Positions 1-7,847 of a stretch of DNA of 18,146 nucleotides are shown piece by piece; positions within the stretch are counted from its first letter, which is position 1, and every line of letters starts with the position of its first letter. Under the pieces are notes generated by a model. That model saw nothing but the letters and a program-made list of their open reading frames with translations. It made no database searches and was not told the DNA's origin. This stretch comes from Porphyromonadaceae bacterium UBA4259 (GTDB lineage Bacteria > Bacteroidota > Bacteroidia > Bacteroidales > Muribaculaceae). The DNA lies in contig DGWL01000051.1 in NCBI GenBank assembly GCA_002396125.1, forward strand, positions 1 through 18,146, in the 5' to 3' direction. The position numbers and the translations under genes are program-made.

Positions 1-74
1 GGGATTTTGCCAATATAGCTCTCCATTTGCTGCAGTGCCAGTGGTTCATCGTCGATTGCTATACAACGTATCAT
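1..74 (-). CDS. Response regulator, LytTR-type (N-terminal start only, cut by window edge)
   Basis: Only the first 24 codons are in the window, reading MIRCIAIDDEPLALQQMESY and onward. The IDDEPLAL stretch is the classic start of a CheY-like receiver domain, where the paired acidic residues (Asp8, Asp9) help bind the metal ion at the phosphorylation site. The gene lies 44 bases downstream of a LytS/YehU-type histidine kinase on the same strand, and such kinases are normally paired with regulators carrying a LytTR DNA-binding domain. The receiver domain is seen; the LytTR domain is inferred from the partner. It is likely co-transcribed with the kinase, as no promoter motif or terminator is visible in the gap. 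Confidence 0.85.
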   Translation of the reverse strand, partial: MIRCIAIDDEPLALQQMESYIGKI

Positions 75-118
75 GAGATAAGTTTTTAAGAATTAAGTAA
101 TAAATGTTAATGTAATCT

Positions 119-1303
119 CTAGGCTCCTTGAGAATTATGTATTAATTCCGGGTCAATGGTCTTGACAGGAATATCCATCTCCACCAGGAATTCCTGCTCG
201 CCATCATTGATATTGAGGGTGTAGTCGGTGCCAAACATCAGGTCGAGGCGGTGACGAATGTTGCTAAGGCCCACTCCGTTCGCCTCGCTCACCTTGTTCC
301 TACCATTTTCCTGACGCTTGCTGTTGAGGCATGTCCACAACAGTCGCGATCGGTCGTTTTGGTCCTTATATATCTTACCGGTTATCTTAATAAGCGATGG
401 CTTGGTAGTGCTAACACCGTGCTTAAACGCATTCTCAACAAACGAGATGAAGATGAGTGGCGGTAGCCACACCTGAGTGCCATCATCGGGCGTCTCGAGT
501 TCAAACTTGAGGTTATCGCTGTAGCGGATGCGCATGAGCTTGACATAGTTCTCCATGAAGTTCATCTCCTTGGCAGCCATCACATACTCGTGATTACTCT
601 CATAGAGCACATAGCGCATGAGCCTCGACAGGTCAATAATGCATTCCTTGGCCTGCTCGGGATCGATGTCGACAAGAGCATGGATGTTGTTGAGTGTGTT
701 CATGAAAAAGTGGGGATGAATCTGATACCGCAAGTGCTCAAGCTTCTGTGTCAGGTTCTCGGTCTCAAGTTCTTCAATCTCTTTGCGTGCCTCCAGTGAA
801 CGTGAGTACAATTTCACGCCTATGTTGGTTCCCAGTCCCAGCACAAGCAAGATAAATGAGATGATATCGTGACGCTGGATGGGTGGCGGAGCTAGGCCTG
901 GGGCGATTTTCAACTTTGGGCGCGACGGTGCAGGCGGTGGGGTATTGAGCTTGGGTTGGACAACGGAACCCTCCTTGTGTGGCCCACCCAACGCATCGGC
1001 AGGGCGGTGTGTACACTGGTATAACTGAAAGACTCCCACAAGCAAAATCATTCCCACTATGTATTGCCACGTCTTGTGCTTGTAGACCAGGAGTGGCGCG
1101 AGAAACACATCGTGAATGATAAAAGCCACCACAAAGACGCCCAGCACCTTCCATGAGCGCAACAAGTCATTCCACAGGAAATGGGTGTCGTCGAGGTCAT
1201 GCCCGTGAAAAAGTGTGCTGAAAGTGGGTGCCAAGAACAATACCGCAAGCAATACAGCATATATTGTGTATTCCAGTTTTTTATATCGTCGTTGTGATTC
1301 CAT
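119..1303 (-). CDS. Sensor histidine kinase, LytS/YehU family (His_kinase, HATPase)
   Basis: A 394-residue membrane sensor kinase. Hydrophobic segments near residues 12-32, 52-74, 79-96 and 147-165 suggest four membrane spans, with a proline-rich stretch (about 112-142) between the third and fourth. A short coiled-coil-like segment (170-190) leads into the family phospho-acceptor motif YQIHPHFFMNTLNNI, with His196 the likely phosphorylated residue. The ATP-binding N-box is seen at SFVENAFKHG (Glu290, Asn291) and the G-box at GVGLSNIRHRL (343-353). This is the His_kinase type (PF06580) found in LytS, YehU and AlgZ. It should pass phosphate to the regulator that starts 44 bases downstream. The stimulus cannot be read from the sequence. 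The start follows a promoter at 1336-1366 and gives a typical N-terminus. Confidence 0.95.
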   Translation of the reverse strand: MESQRRYKKLEYTIYAVLLAVLFLAPTFSTLFHGHDLDDTHFLWNDLLRSWKVLGVFVVAFIIHDVFLAPLLVYKHKTWQYIVGMILLVGVFQLYQCTHRPADALGGPHKEGSVVQPKLNTPPPAPSRPKLKIAPGLAPPPIQRHDIISFILLVLGLGTNIGVKLYSRSLEARKEIEELETENLTQKLEHLRYQIHPHFFMNTLNNIHALVDIDPEQAKECIIDLSRLMRYVLYESNHEYVMAAKEMNFMENYVKLMRIRYSDNLKFELETPDDGTQVWLPPLIFISFVENAFKHGVSTTKPSLIKITGKIYKDQNDRSRLLWTCLNSKRQENGRNKVSEANGVGLSNIRHRLDLMFGTDYTLNINDGEQEFLVEMDIPVKTIDPELIHNSQGA

Positions 1304-1335
1304 GTATATTTATTCCTTAAAAATCGGTTATGTTA

Positions 1336-1366
1336 CAAAATTAGTACAAATATCTTTCACACACAA
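1336..1366 (-). promoter_or_regulatory. Promoter of the two-component operon
   Basis: On the minus strand TAATTTTG (1336-1343) matches the Bacteroidetes -7 element TAnnTTTG, and TTG (1364-1366) lies exactly 20 bases upstream, in the place of the -33 element. The kinase ATG is at 1303, giving an AT-rich leader of about 30 bases. It is divergent from the ABC exporter promoter in the same intergenic region. Confidence 0.7.
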
Positions 1367-1504
1367 CGCTTTTCAGCAGAACTATTAAAAAAGCGCACGA
1401 ACACAGCCTTTGTTTAGGCAAGTGACGATTTAGGCCGAGCAATTGCCCCCGGTGGCACTTAACGCAGGTCACAACTGGTAGAACACAATTAGTTAGGACT
1501 ATTG

Positions 1505-1536
1505 TTTGCTAACTTCAACCTTTTTGCGTACATTTG
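1505..1536 (+). promoter_or_regulatory. Promoter of the ABC exporter gene
   Basis: TTTG (1505-1508), 20 bases, then TACATTTG (1529-1536): a full match to the Bacteroidetes TTTG-N19-21-TAnnTTTG promoter. The -7 element ends only 7 bases before the ATG at 1544, so the transcript should have almost no leader. This also rules out the longer reading frame from TTG at 1502, which would run through the promoter. Confidence 0.75.
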
Positions 1537-1543
1537 CACTCTA

Positions 1544-3370
1544 ATGAAAGGTTTTTTCAAAATACTCAGGCGATTTGTGCCTCCCTACAAGAAGCAGCTG
1601 GCGCTGAACATCGTGTTCAACATCTTGGCGGCGTTGCTCACGCTGTTCTCATTTGCACTCATCATCCCCATCCTGGAGATGCTTTTTGAGCTTAACACAG
1701 CAACCTACAGCTACACCCCCGTGGGCTCGGCAAGCATCGACAAGGTGGTAGTCAACAACTTCTACTACTATGTGCAATCAATCATCGCCTCGCAAGGCAA
1801 GAGTGTGGCACTGGCATGCATTGCCGCAGCGCTGGTGGTGATGACAGGCTTGAAGACAGGCTGCGCCTACATGGCGGCGTTCTTCATGATATCGTTGCGC
1901 ACCGGCGTGGTGCGCGACCTGCGAGCCAAGATTTACAATAAGCTGGTAAACCTGCCCATAGGCTTCTTCTCCAGCGAGCGCAAGGGCGACGTGATGGCTC
2001 GCATGAGCGGCGATGTGACCGAGGTGGAAAACTCCATCATGATGTCGCTCGACATGATGTTCAAGAACCCAATCATGATTGTGGTGTGCCTGTCGATGAT
2101 GCTCTTTGTGAGCTGGCAACTCACGCTTTTCGTCTTCATCTTGCTGCCTGTGGCCGGGCTCATCATGGGCCGCGTGGGCAAGTACCTCAAGCGCGCTTCG
2201 CTCGAGCAGCAAAACCAGTTGGGCACCATCATGTCCAACATCGAGGAGACCATAGGTGGCCTGCGCATTATCAAGGCTTTCAACGCCGAGGACAAAGTGA
2301 TGCGGCGCTTTGCCGGTGAGAACGAAAAATATCGCAACATCTCGCGACGCATGAACCGCCGCTACGAGCTGGCTCACCCCATGAGTGAGTTTTTGGGCAC
2401 CGCCACCATCGCCATCGTGCTGTGGTTTGGAGGAACGTTGATTTTGAATGGCACCGATGCCATCACAGCTCCCAAGTTCATCTATTACATGGTGATATTC
2501 TACAGCATCATCAATCCTGCCAAGGACTTTTCCAAGGCGAGCTACAACATCCAGCGCGGCTTGGCATCGATGCAGCGCATCGACAAGATTCTCAACGCCC
2601 ACAACCCCATTACCAGTCCCGAGCATCCTGTTGAGCTGAAATCGATGACACAGGGTATCGCCTATAACAATGTGCGCTTCCGCTATGAGGACGCATGGGT
2701 CATCGACGGCGTGAGCATCAACATCCCATGTGGAAAGACCGTGGCACTCGTGGGACAGAGTGGCTCGGGAAAGACAACAATCGCCGACCTGTTGCCACGC
2801 TTCTATGACGTGAACGAGGGTAGCATCACCATCGACGGCGTGGACATTCGCAACTGCCGCGTGGCCGACTTGCGCGGCCTCATGGGCAACGTGAATCAGG
2901 AGGCAATCCTCTTCAACGAGTCTTTTTTCAACAATATTGCATTCGGTGTGGAGAACGCCACTCAAGAGCAGGTGGAGCAGGCTGCACGCATAGCCAACGC
3001 CTACGACTTCATCATGGCTACCGAGCAGGGCTTCGACACCAACATTGGCGACCGTGGATGCAAGCTCTCGGGCGGCCAGCGCCAGCGCATCAGCATTGCA
3101 CGAGCCATCCTCAAGAATCCACCCATCCTTATCCTTGATGAGGCCACATCGGCTCTCGATACCGAGAGTGAGCACCTGGTGCAAGAGGCACTCGACAAGC
3201 TCATGCACGGGCGCACCACGCTGGTCATTGCTCACCGCTTGTCGACCATCAAGAATGCCGACCTCATCGTGGTCATGCACGAGGGCAAGGTGGTGGAACA
3301 AGGGCGACACGACGAGCTCATGGCCCTGGGCGGCAACTACAAGCACCTTGTTGACATGCAGACCTTTTAG
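1544..3370 (+). CDS. ABC exporter, fused permease and ATPase, MsbA-like
   Basis: A 608-residue half-transporter with an N-terminal six-helix membrane domain (about 1-330) and a C-terminal ATPase. The ATPase has a complete set of motifs: Walker A GQSGSGKT (404-411), signature LSGGQ (508-512), Walker B ILILDEA with Asp532 and catalytic Glu533, and the H-loop His564 in IAHRLS. It should work as a homodimer in the inner membrane. Fused exporters of this type include the lipid A flippase MsbA, and a lipid or other hydrophobic substrate is the likeliest cargo, but the substrate is inferred. The ATG at 1544 was chosen because the promoter ends at 1536 and MKGFFKILRRFVPPYKK is the usual family start. 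The downstream barrel gene lacks a clear promoter and may be co-transcribed. Confidence 0.93.
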   Translation: MKGFFKILRRFVPPYKKQLALNIVFNILAALLTLFSFALIIPILEMLFELNTATYSYTPVGSASIDKVVVNNFYYYVQSIIASQGKSVALACIAAALVVMTGLKTGCAYMAAFFMISLRTGVVRDLRAKIYNKLVNLPIGFFSSERKGDVMARMSGDVTEVENSIMMSLDMMFKNPIMIVVCLSMMLFVSWQLTLFVFILLPVAGLIMGRVGKYLKRASLEQQNQLGTIMSNIEETIGGLRIIKAFNAEDKVMRRFAGENEKYRNISRRMNRRYELAHPMSEFLGTATIAIVLWFGGTLILNGTDAITAPKFIYYMVIFYSIINPAKDFSKASYNIQRGLASMQRIDKILNAHNPITSPEHPVELKSMTQGIAYNNVRFRYEDAWVIDGVSINIPCGKTVALVGQSGSGKTTIADLLPRFYDVNEGSITIDGVDIRNCRVADLRGLMGNVNQEAILFNESFFNNIAFGVENATQEQVEQAARIANAYDFIMATEQGFDTNIGDRGCKLSGGQRQRISIARAILKNPPILILDEATSALDTESEHLVQEALDKLMHGRTTLVIAHRLSTIKNADLIVVMHEGKVVEQGRHDELMALGGNYKHLVDMQTF

Positions 3371-3379
3371 TTAATTCAC

Positions 3380-3394
3380 AATGCATAATGCATT
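3380..3394. repeat. Short perfect inverted repeat between the exporter and the barrel gene
   Basis: AATGCAT, one base, ATGCATT. The arms are 7 bases and perfectly complementary. It is too short and lacks a T-run, so it is unlikely to be a terminator; it could be a protein-binding site or simply AT-rich intergenic sequence. It lies 26 bases upstream of the next ATG. Confidence 0.3.
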
Positions 3395-3420
3395 TCCCTA
3401 TAATACCCTATTATAAAAAC

Positions 3421-4200
3421 ATGAAAAAAACACTATTAATCTTGATGATGGCATTGGTCATGACTACCAGCATGATGGCACTCGACGTGGTTCCCAAGAT
3501 TAAGATTCACCTGCGCAACGGGCAAGTGGTAGAGGGAGTTATCACCTCTCGCAACGAGCAACAAGTGGAGGTGGAAACGCTCAATGGCTTGAACTACACC
3601 TTTGCCATGAGCGACATTGACCACATAAGCCACGAAACACGCAAGAAGAACTACGACACCGCCAAGTTTCGCGGGTTTATCGATGTGGGCTACTCGATGG
3701 GAGTGGGCACGCCACGCAACAATTTTTGGCTCATCGAGACCTCATTTGGCTATGCCATAACTCCACGAGCCTATGTGGGAGCCGGCATTGGCATGCACAG
3801 CTTTAATGCTGTGCTGAGCACCTATCCCATGCGCAACGACCTTGCTCAGCCCGAGCACAACGACCCCAAATGGAAATATCCCTTTTTCCCCGTCTATATC
3901 GAGGGACGTTACTGCTTCAAGAACGAGAGTTCCAACACTCCCTTTGTCAGCCTCAAGGTTGGTGGCACATTCATCAATCACAAGGGATTCTACACCTCGC
4001 CAAGCATTGGCTACCACTTCAAGAGCAACCAGTTCTTCTCGTTCAACGTGGGTGTGGGCTATGCTCTGCACACAGCTCACTACAAGCTGTGGTGCACAGG
4101 CAACACGCCTGGCGCCATCCCCGACACCAGCGGCAGCTCCTATCTCGACAAGAACGCCGTATTCCACAATTTCTTCCTCAAGGCCGGAGTGGAATTTTAA
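3421..4200 (+). CDS. Small outer-membrane beta-barrel protein with an N-terminal LSm-like segment
   Basis: A 259-residue exported protein. A signal peptide covers about residues 1-20 (MKKTLLILMM... ending MMA). Residues 24-70 (IKIHLRNGQVVEGVI, then a DIDHIS ending) resemble the short LSm-like strand segment found at the start of many Bacteroidetes surface proteins, of the pattern LKNGSxIxGxI...Dxxxxx. The rest (about 84-259) alternates glycine-rich amphipathic strands typical of a small barrel (GFIDVGYSMGVG, ASRYVG-like turns, FFSFNVGVGYAL) and ends in AGVEF with terminal Phe, the usual outer-membrane barrel signal. The ATG at 3421 is preferred over an upstream ATG at 3388 because it starts directly with the signal peptide. 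Function is unknown. Confidence 0.8.
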   Translation: MKKTLLILMMALVMTTSMMALDVVPKIKIHLRNGQVVEGVITSRNEQQVEVETLNGLNYTFAMSDIDHISHETRKKNYDTAKFRGFIDVGYSMGVGTPRNNFWLIETSFGYAITPRAYVGAGIGMHSFNAVLSTYPMRNDLAQPEHNDPKWKYPFFPVYIEGRYCFKNESSNTPFVSLKVGGTFINHKGFYTSPSIGYHFKSNQFFSFNVGVGYALHTAHYKLWCTGNTPGAIPDTSGSSYLDKNAVFHNFFLKAGVEF

Positions 4201-4213
4201 CCTGGTTAGAATT

Positions 4214-4255
4214 AAAAAAGTGAAGAGAACGAAATTTCGTTCTCTTCACTTTTTT
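4214..4255. terminator. Bidirectional terminator (42-base perfect palindrome)
   Basis: Two 21-base arms (4214-4234 and 4235-4255) are exact reverse complements with no spacer. The arms begin with six A and end with six T, so either strand gives a GC-containing stem followed by a U-run. It sits between two convergent genes (ends at 4200 and 4295) and can stop transcription from both. Confidence 0.9.
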
Positions 4256-4294
4256 CTTGATTCAGCGTGAGCTTAAGAACTCAAATCGCTAACC

Positions 4295-6004
4295 TCAGTC
4301 TTTTTTCTTGACACCCATGCGAGCTTCAACGACGTTGACCACATAGTCGCCAATGGTCTCAAACTCATCAAAGAGGTCGCTGTACATAGTGCCAATGGCA
4401 TAGCTATATTTCTGGTCGTTAACTTCGCTAAAGTTCTCGGCCTTAATCATGTCGCGATAGTTGTCAATTTCGTTCTCGATATTGTAGCTGCGATTGATGT
4501 CGTTCTGCTCCTTGTAGCTCACGAGCACCTGGTTCATCTCGGTGAGGCTGCTGTCAACGAGCTCCATCATGGTCTTGATATTCTTAATCTGGTAGCCCGA
4601 GAATAGCTCCTTGCCCGAGCGATAGCGGTTGAAGATGCGGGCCACTTTGTAGCAGCTGTCGCCAATGCTCTCTATCTCGCTGATTTCGCGCAACATGGCG
4701 CGCATCTTGGCCTTGGTCTCGTCGCTCAGGTGAGCATCACTCACGTCGTGAAGATAATTGGCAATGTCAATCTCCATCTGGTCGCTTATTTCCTCATATT
4801 TCTCAATGCGGGTGTAGAGCTTGACAAACTTGTCTTTGTCCTGCTCGTCGAGCAACTCTCGCACCATGCCAAACATGCTCTGGATGCGCGAGCCAAACGA
4901 GCGTATCTCCTTTTGCGCCTCAAGCACCGAGAGCTCGGGGGTCTTCATGATGCCCGAGGTGATGAAGTGAAGCTTGAAGTCGTCCTCATCATCTTGCTTG
5001 CGAGGCTTGATTACGGCACACACAAGTTTCTCGATTTGGGGCACAAACCAAATCAAGATGGCTGTGTTGGTGATGTTAAACATTGAGTGGAAGGTGGCCA
5101 GAACCACCGATATCTTAAGCAGATTCTGCTCATAACCGGGATCGCCGGCTGCCAGCGACTGGTCAAATCCCGCGATGCCGCACACCAGCTTGAGGAACGG
5201 CGACATGAGCAGCAACGACCATATCACACCTATCATGTTATAGGTGAAGTGTGCAAGAGCAGCACGCCGCGCCTGCACATTAGCGCCCATGGCGGCAATG
5301 TTGGCGGTGATAGTTGTGCCAATGTTCTCTCCCAGCACTAGCATGATACCTTGCTGAACTTGCAACACACCGGTAGAACACAATATCATGGTGATTGCCA
5401 TCATTGCGGCACTCGACTGCACACACAGTGTGAGCACGCTACCCACAACAAGAAACAGAGCATAACTCCAGAGGGAATCGCCAAACTGCGAGAAGAATGC
5501 CATGATGCTGTCGCGCATGGCGGGGTCGTTGGCAAAATTGGTTCCCGTTTCCTTTAGAGTGCCGAGACCCAGGAAGAGGAATGCCACGCCAAAGAGGAAA
5601 TCGCCTATCACGCGGCGTTTTTTCATGTAGATGAGAATAATGCCAATGAAGAAGGCCGGATAAACAAAGTCGGTGATATTAAACGAGAATCCCAAACTCA
5701 TAATCCACGCGGTGACCGTGGTTCCGATGTTGGCACCCATTATGACCGAGATGGCTTGCATGAGGGTAAGTAATCCTGCATTGACAAACGAGACCGTCAT
5801 CAATGTGGTTGCGGTTGAACTCTGCACCGCAGCAGTAACAGCTACACCGGTGAGCATGCCGGTAAAACGGTTGGTGGTCATCGCACCTAGTACCCTACGC
5901 AACTGAGGACCAGCCATTTTTTGCAAACTCTCGCTCATTGATTTCATACCGAACATCAGCAGTGCCAATGAGCCAATGAGCTTGAAAACTATCCAGATAG
6001 ACAT
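4295..6004 (-). CDS. Na+/phosphate cotransporter family protein with PhoU-like tail
   Basis: A 569-residue inner-membrane protein. Two inverted-topology Na/Pi repeats are visible, each with a QSS motif (61-63 in VQSSTATT; 196-198 in VQSSAAM) and each followed by a glycine-asparagine motif (GANIGTT 90-96; GENIGTT 225-231). These pairs line the substrate site in the NptA/SLC34 family (PF02690). The last 200 or so residues are charged, helical and cytosolic, resembling a PhoU domain. It should bring in phosphate using the sodium gradient, though some members of this family may handle other anions. The start at 6004 was chosen because the -7 element at 6047-6054 lies inside the longer frame. Confidence 0.92.
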   Translation of the reverse strand: MSIWIVFKLIGSLALLMFGMKSMSESLQKMAGPQLRRVLGAMTTNRFTGMLTGVAVTAAVQSSTATTLMTVSFVNAGLLTLMQAISVIMGANIGTTVTAWIMSLGFSFNITDFVYPAFFIGIILIYMKKRRVIGDFLFGVAFLFLGLGTLKETGTNFANDPAMRDSIMAFFSQFGDSLWSYALFLVVGSVLTLCVQSSAAMMAITMILCSTGVLQVQQGIMLVLGENIGTTITANIAAMGANVQARRAALAHFTYNMIGVIWSLLLMSPFLKLVCGIAGFDQSLAAGDPGYEQNLLKISVVLATFHSMFNITNTAILIWFVPQIEKLVCAVIKPRKQDDEDDFKLHFITSGIMKTPELSVLEAQKEIRSFGSRIQSMFGMVRELLDEQDKDKFVKLYTRIEKYEEISDQMEIDIANYLHDVSDAHLSDETKAKMRAMLREISEIESIGDSCYKVARIFNRYRSGKELFSGYQIKNIKTMMELVDSSLTEMNQVLVSYKEQNDINRSYNIENEIDNYRDMIKAENFSEVNDQKYSYAIGTMYSDLFDEFETIGDYVVNVVEARMGVKKKD

Positions 6005-6046
6005 AATAAGGTTGTAAAAAATGTGTATAAAATGTAAAACTTGGTG

Positions 6047-6054
6047 CAAAATTA
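6047..6054 (-). promoter_or_regulatory. -7 promoter element of the phosphate symporter gene
   Basis: TAATTTTG on the minus strand matches TAnnTTTG. The symporter ATG is 42 bases downstream. The expected -33 position (about 6075-6078) has no clear TTTG and overlaps the -7 element of the divergent gene. Confidence 0.65.
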
Positions 6055-6075
6055 CAAAAAACTATTTTTTTTAAC

Positions 6076-6083
6076 TACTTTTG
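6076..6083 (+). promoter_or_regulatory. -7 promoter element of the beta-helix gene
   Basis: TACTTTTG matches TAnnTTTG, with the ATG at 6121 after an AT-rich leader of about 30 bases. No convincing -33 element is seen. It faces away from the symporter promoter, with only 21 bases between the two -7 elements. Confidence 0.65.
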
Positions 6084-6120
6084 CAGCCACTATTTACTTA
6101 CTAAACTAAACTTTTTACAC

Positions 6121-7581
6121 ATGAAGAAATTCTATCTACTGTCAGTTTTGGCTGCAGCAACCCTTTCTCTTCAGGCCGCAGTCTTCACATCTCCAGGCAA
6201 TGGAACCACATGGACAATGACATCAATTGCCGCTATCGACACAACCGGAGTTACCGCCAGCGAGGACGGCAAGACTTTCACTGTTACCGAGAACGTAATT
6301 ATCAGTGAGGGCGACACTTTCCAAATGGAAGATGGCATCACTATCAAGCTCGCCAAGAGCGTTGAAATCGACATTGAGGGCACAGCACTCATGGCACCTG
6401 CCGAGCGCTCGCTCATCACCAACACCGAGGGCACTGTGGCACCCAAGTGCATCTGGGTCAAGACCGCCAATGCCACCACTCCACTTGAGGTTAAGAACCT
6501 CGACTTCGAGTATGGAGCACTCAAGCTCTCGCCGGCCTATGGCGCCAACATCAGCGATTGCACCTTCCGCTATCAGCAAGCCAGCGTGAGCAACGGCACC
6601 GCCAGCCTTCAACTTGGTGGCGTGGGCATGAACTCGACCGAGTCCTACACTGTGCGCAACTGCACCTTCGAGTACAACAAGCGCTCGGCCATTGGCACCC
6701 CCAGCAATGCAAGCGTGGCTCTGCTCATCGAGAACAACACATTCAACTACAACGACGACCAAAACCTCAACTACCCCCACATCAACGTTACCGCTTGTGA
6801 CCGTGGCGTGGTGATTCGCAACAACACAATCGTGGGCAACCGCGAGAAGAACCTGGGTGGCGGCATCATCGTTGCCGACCTCATGGGTGTTACCAGCGAC
6901 GCTCAAACCCTCATCGAGAACAACAACGTGAGCGACTGCCGCTATGGCATCGCCGTTTACAGCAAGCAGAATGCCATCGTGCGCGACAACTACCTGCTCA
7001 ACAACAACACCGAGAAGACTCCAGCCAACGGCGGTAGCGGCATCAACTTCTATGAGCCTAACGGCGTGGGCCTCGTTGCCAAGGTTTATCGCAACCACAT
7101 CGAGGGTAGCCTGTGGGGCGTGACAGTGGTTGGCTGCAAGGACGTGAACCTGGGCCGCACCGACGTTGCCGAGGATGACGAGAACTATTGCCCCGGCCTT
7201 AACGTGTTTATCAACAACGGCAACGGTTCGGAACAAAACGGCTTCGACGGCGACAGTGAGTTCCAGCGCTTCGACCTCTACAACAACTCGGGCAACACCG
7301 TTTATGCCATGAACAACTACTGGTACATCGGCAGCGACGCATCGCCCCGCGTGACCATTATGGATGTTGAGGACAACCCCGCGCTCGGTCAGGTTATCTA
7401 TACCCCCTGGGCCGGCACCACCGCCACAGGCATCGACACAGCCCGCACAGCCCGCAGCCTTACCGGCGTTAAGTATTATAACATTAATGGTGTTGAGAGC
7501 ACTACCCCATTCCAGGGTTTGAACATCATTGTTAACGAGTACAACGACGGCAGCAAGACCACCGGCAAGGTGATTCACTAA
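6121..7581 (+). CDS. Secreted right-handed beta-helix protein with sorting-like C-terminal tail
   Basis: A 486-residue exported protein. The signal peptide is MKKFYLLSVLAAATLSLQA (cleavage near residue 19). From about residue 110 to 400 it has repeated turns of the NosD/pectate-lyase parallel beta-helix type, with Asn ladders such as VRNCTFEYN, IENNTFNYN, IRNNTIVGN, IENNNVSD and VRDNYLLNNN. The end, TGVKYYNINGVES...GLNIIVNEYNDGSKTTGKVIH, matches the variant tail YxINGxxxxxPxxGLNIIV seen on secreted proteins of this group, similar to a T9SS C-terminal domain. A polysaccharide- or surface-binding role is likely; no catalytic residues can be named, so lyase activity is not claimed. It has its own promoter and a hairpin after the stop codon. 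Confidence 0.85.
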   Translation: MKKFYLLSVLAAATLSLQAAVFTSPGNGTTWTMTSIAAIDTTGVTASEDGKTFTVTENVIISEGDTFQMEDGITIKLAKSVEIDIEGTALMAPAERSLITNTEGTVAPKCIWVKTANATTPLEVKNLDFEYGALKLSPAYGANISDCTFRYQQASVSNGTASLQLGGVGMNSTESYTVRNCTFEYNKRSAIGTPSNASVALLIENNTFNYNDDQNLNYPHINVTACDRGVVIRNNTIVGNREKNLGGGIIVADLMGVTSDAQTLIENNNVSDCRYGIAVYSKQNAIVRDNYLLNNNTEKTPANGGSGINFYEPNGVGLVAKVYRNHIEGSLWGVTVVGCKDVNLGRTDVAEDDENYCPGLNVFINNGNGSEQNGFDGDSEFQRFDLYNNSGNTVYAMNNYWYIGSDASPRVTIMDVEDNPALGQVIYTPWAGTTATGIDTARTARSLTGVKYYNINGVESTTPFQGLNIIVNEYNDGSKTTGKVIH

Positions 7582-7634
7582 AGACAATAACTGCTCGCCA
7601 CATCACAACGGCGTGCAATGTTACCCAACACATA

Positions 7635-7684
7635 ATTAATGAGTGCCCCACACAGAATGTGAGTGTGTGACGGCACTCATTAAT
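7635..7684 (+). terminator. Hairpin after the beta-helix gene, terminator-like
   Basis: Arms 7635-7647 and 7672-7684 are 13-base perfect complements (ATTAATGAGTGCC and its reverse complement), with an inner pairing of CACACA (7649-7654) with TGTGTG (7664-7669). The stem is long, but the sequence after it is AT-rich rather than a clean T-run, so it may act as a terminator or as a 3' end stabiliser. Confidence 0.6.
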
Positions 7685-7788
7685 ATTTAAAGGCCGATGG
7701 GGGAGTGAAAATCGTTAAAAAGAGTAACATTTTTGCACCATGAGTTAAATATGCCACTTTTTTGGTATTTTTGAACATTAGGCTCGGG

Positions 7789-7805
7789 CAAAAGTGCTAC
7801 TTTTG
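7789..7805 (+). promoter_or_regulatory. Promoter of the FadL-like gene with an inverted repeat over the -7 box
   Basis: TACTTTTG (7798-7805) matches TAnnTTTG, 42 bases before the ATG at 7848. The -7 box is the right arm of an inverted repeat, CAAAAGT-GCT-ACTTTTG (7789-7805), which could bind a dimeric regulator or be chance. A second -7-like TATTTTTG occurs at 7766-7773. The rest of the gap from 7685 shows nothing else recognised. Confidence 0.6.
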
Positions 7806-7847
7806 TAAAGTTTTTTTAAAATAGGTAACTAAAATAAAAAGAGTAAT

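Noticed and set aside
1778..3346. 522-codon frame on the minus strand opposite the ABC exporter
   Set aside because: The plus strand encodes a complete ABC exporter with all ATPase motifs. The opposite frame is rich in His, Val and Ala without any domain, as expected for a shadow of a GC-rich gene.
3371..3420. Separate promoter for the small barrel protein
   Set aside because: No TAnnTTTG element is present in the gap; co-transcription with the exporter is the simpler reading.
6223..7587. 454-codon frame on the minus strand opposite the beta-helix gene
   Set aside because: It mirrors the codon pattern of the beta-helix gene, is Val/Ala/His-rich and shows no domain; the plus-strand protein has a signal peptide, helix turns and a tail.
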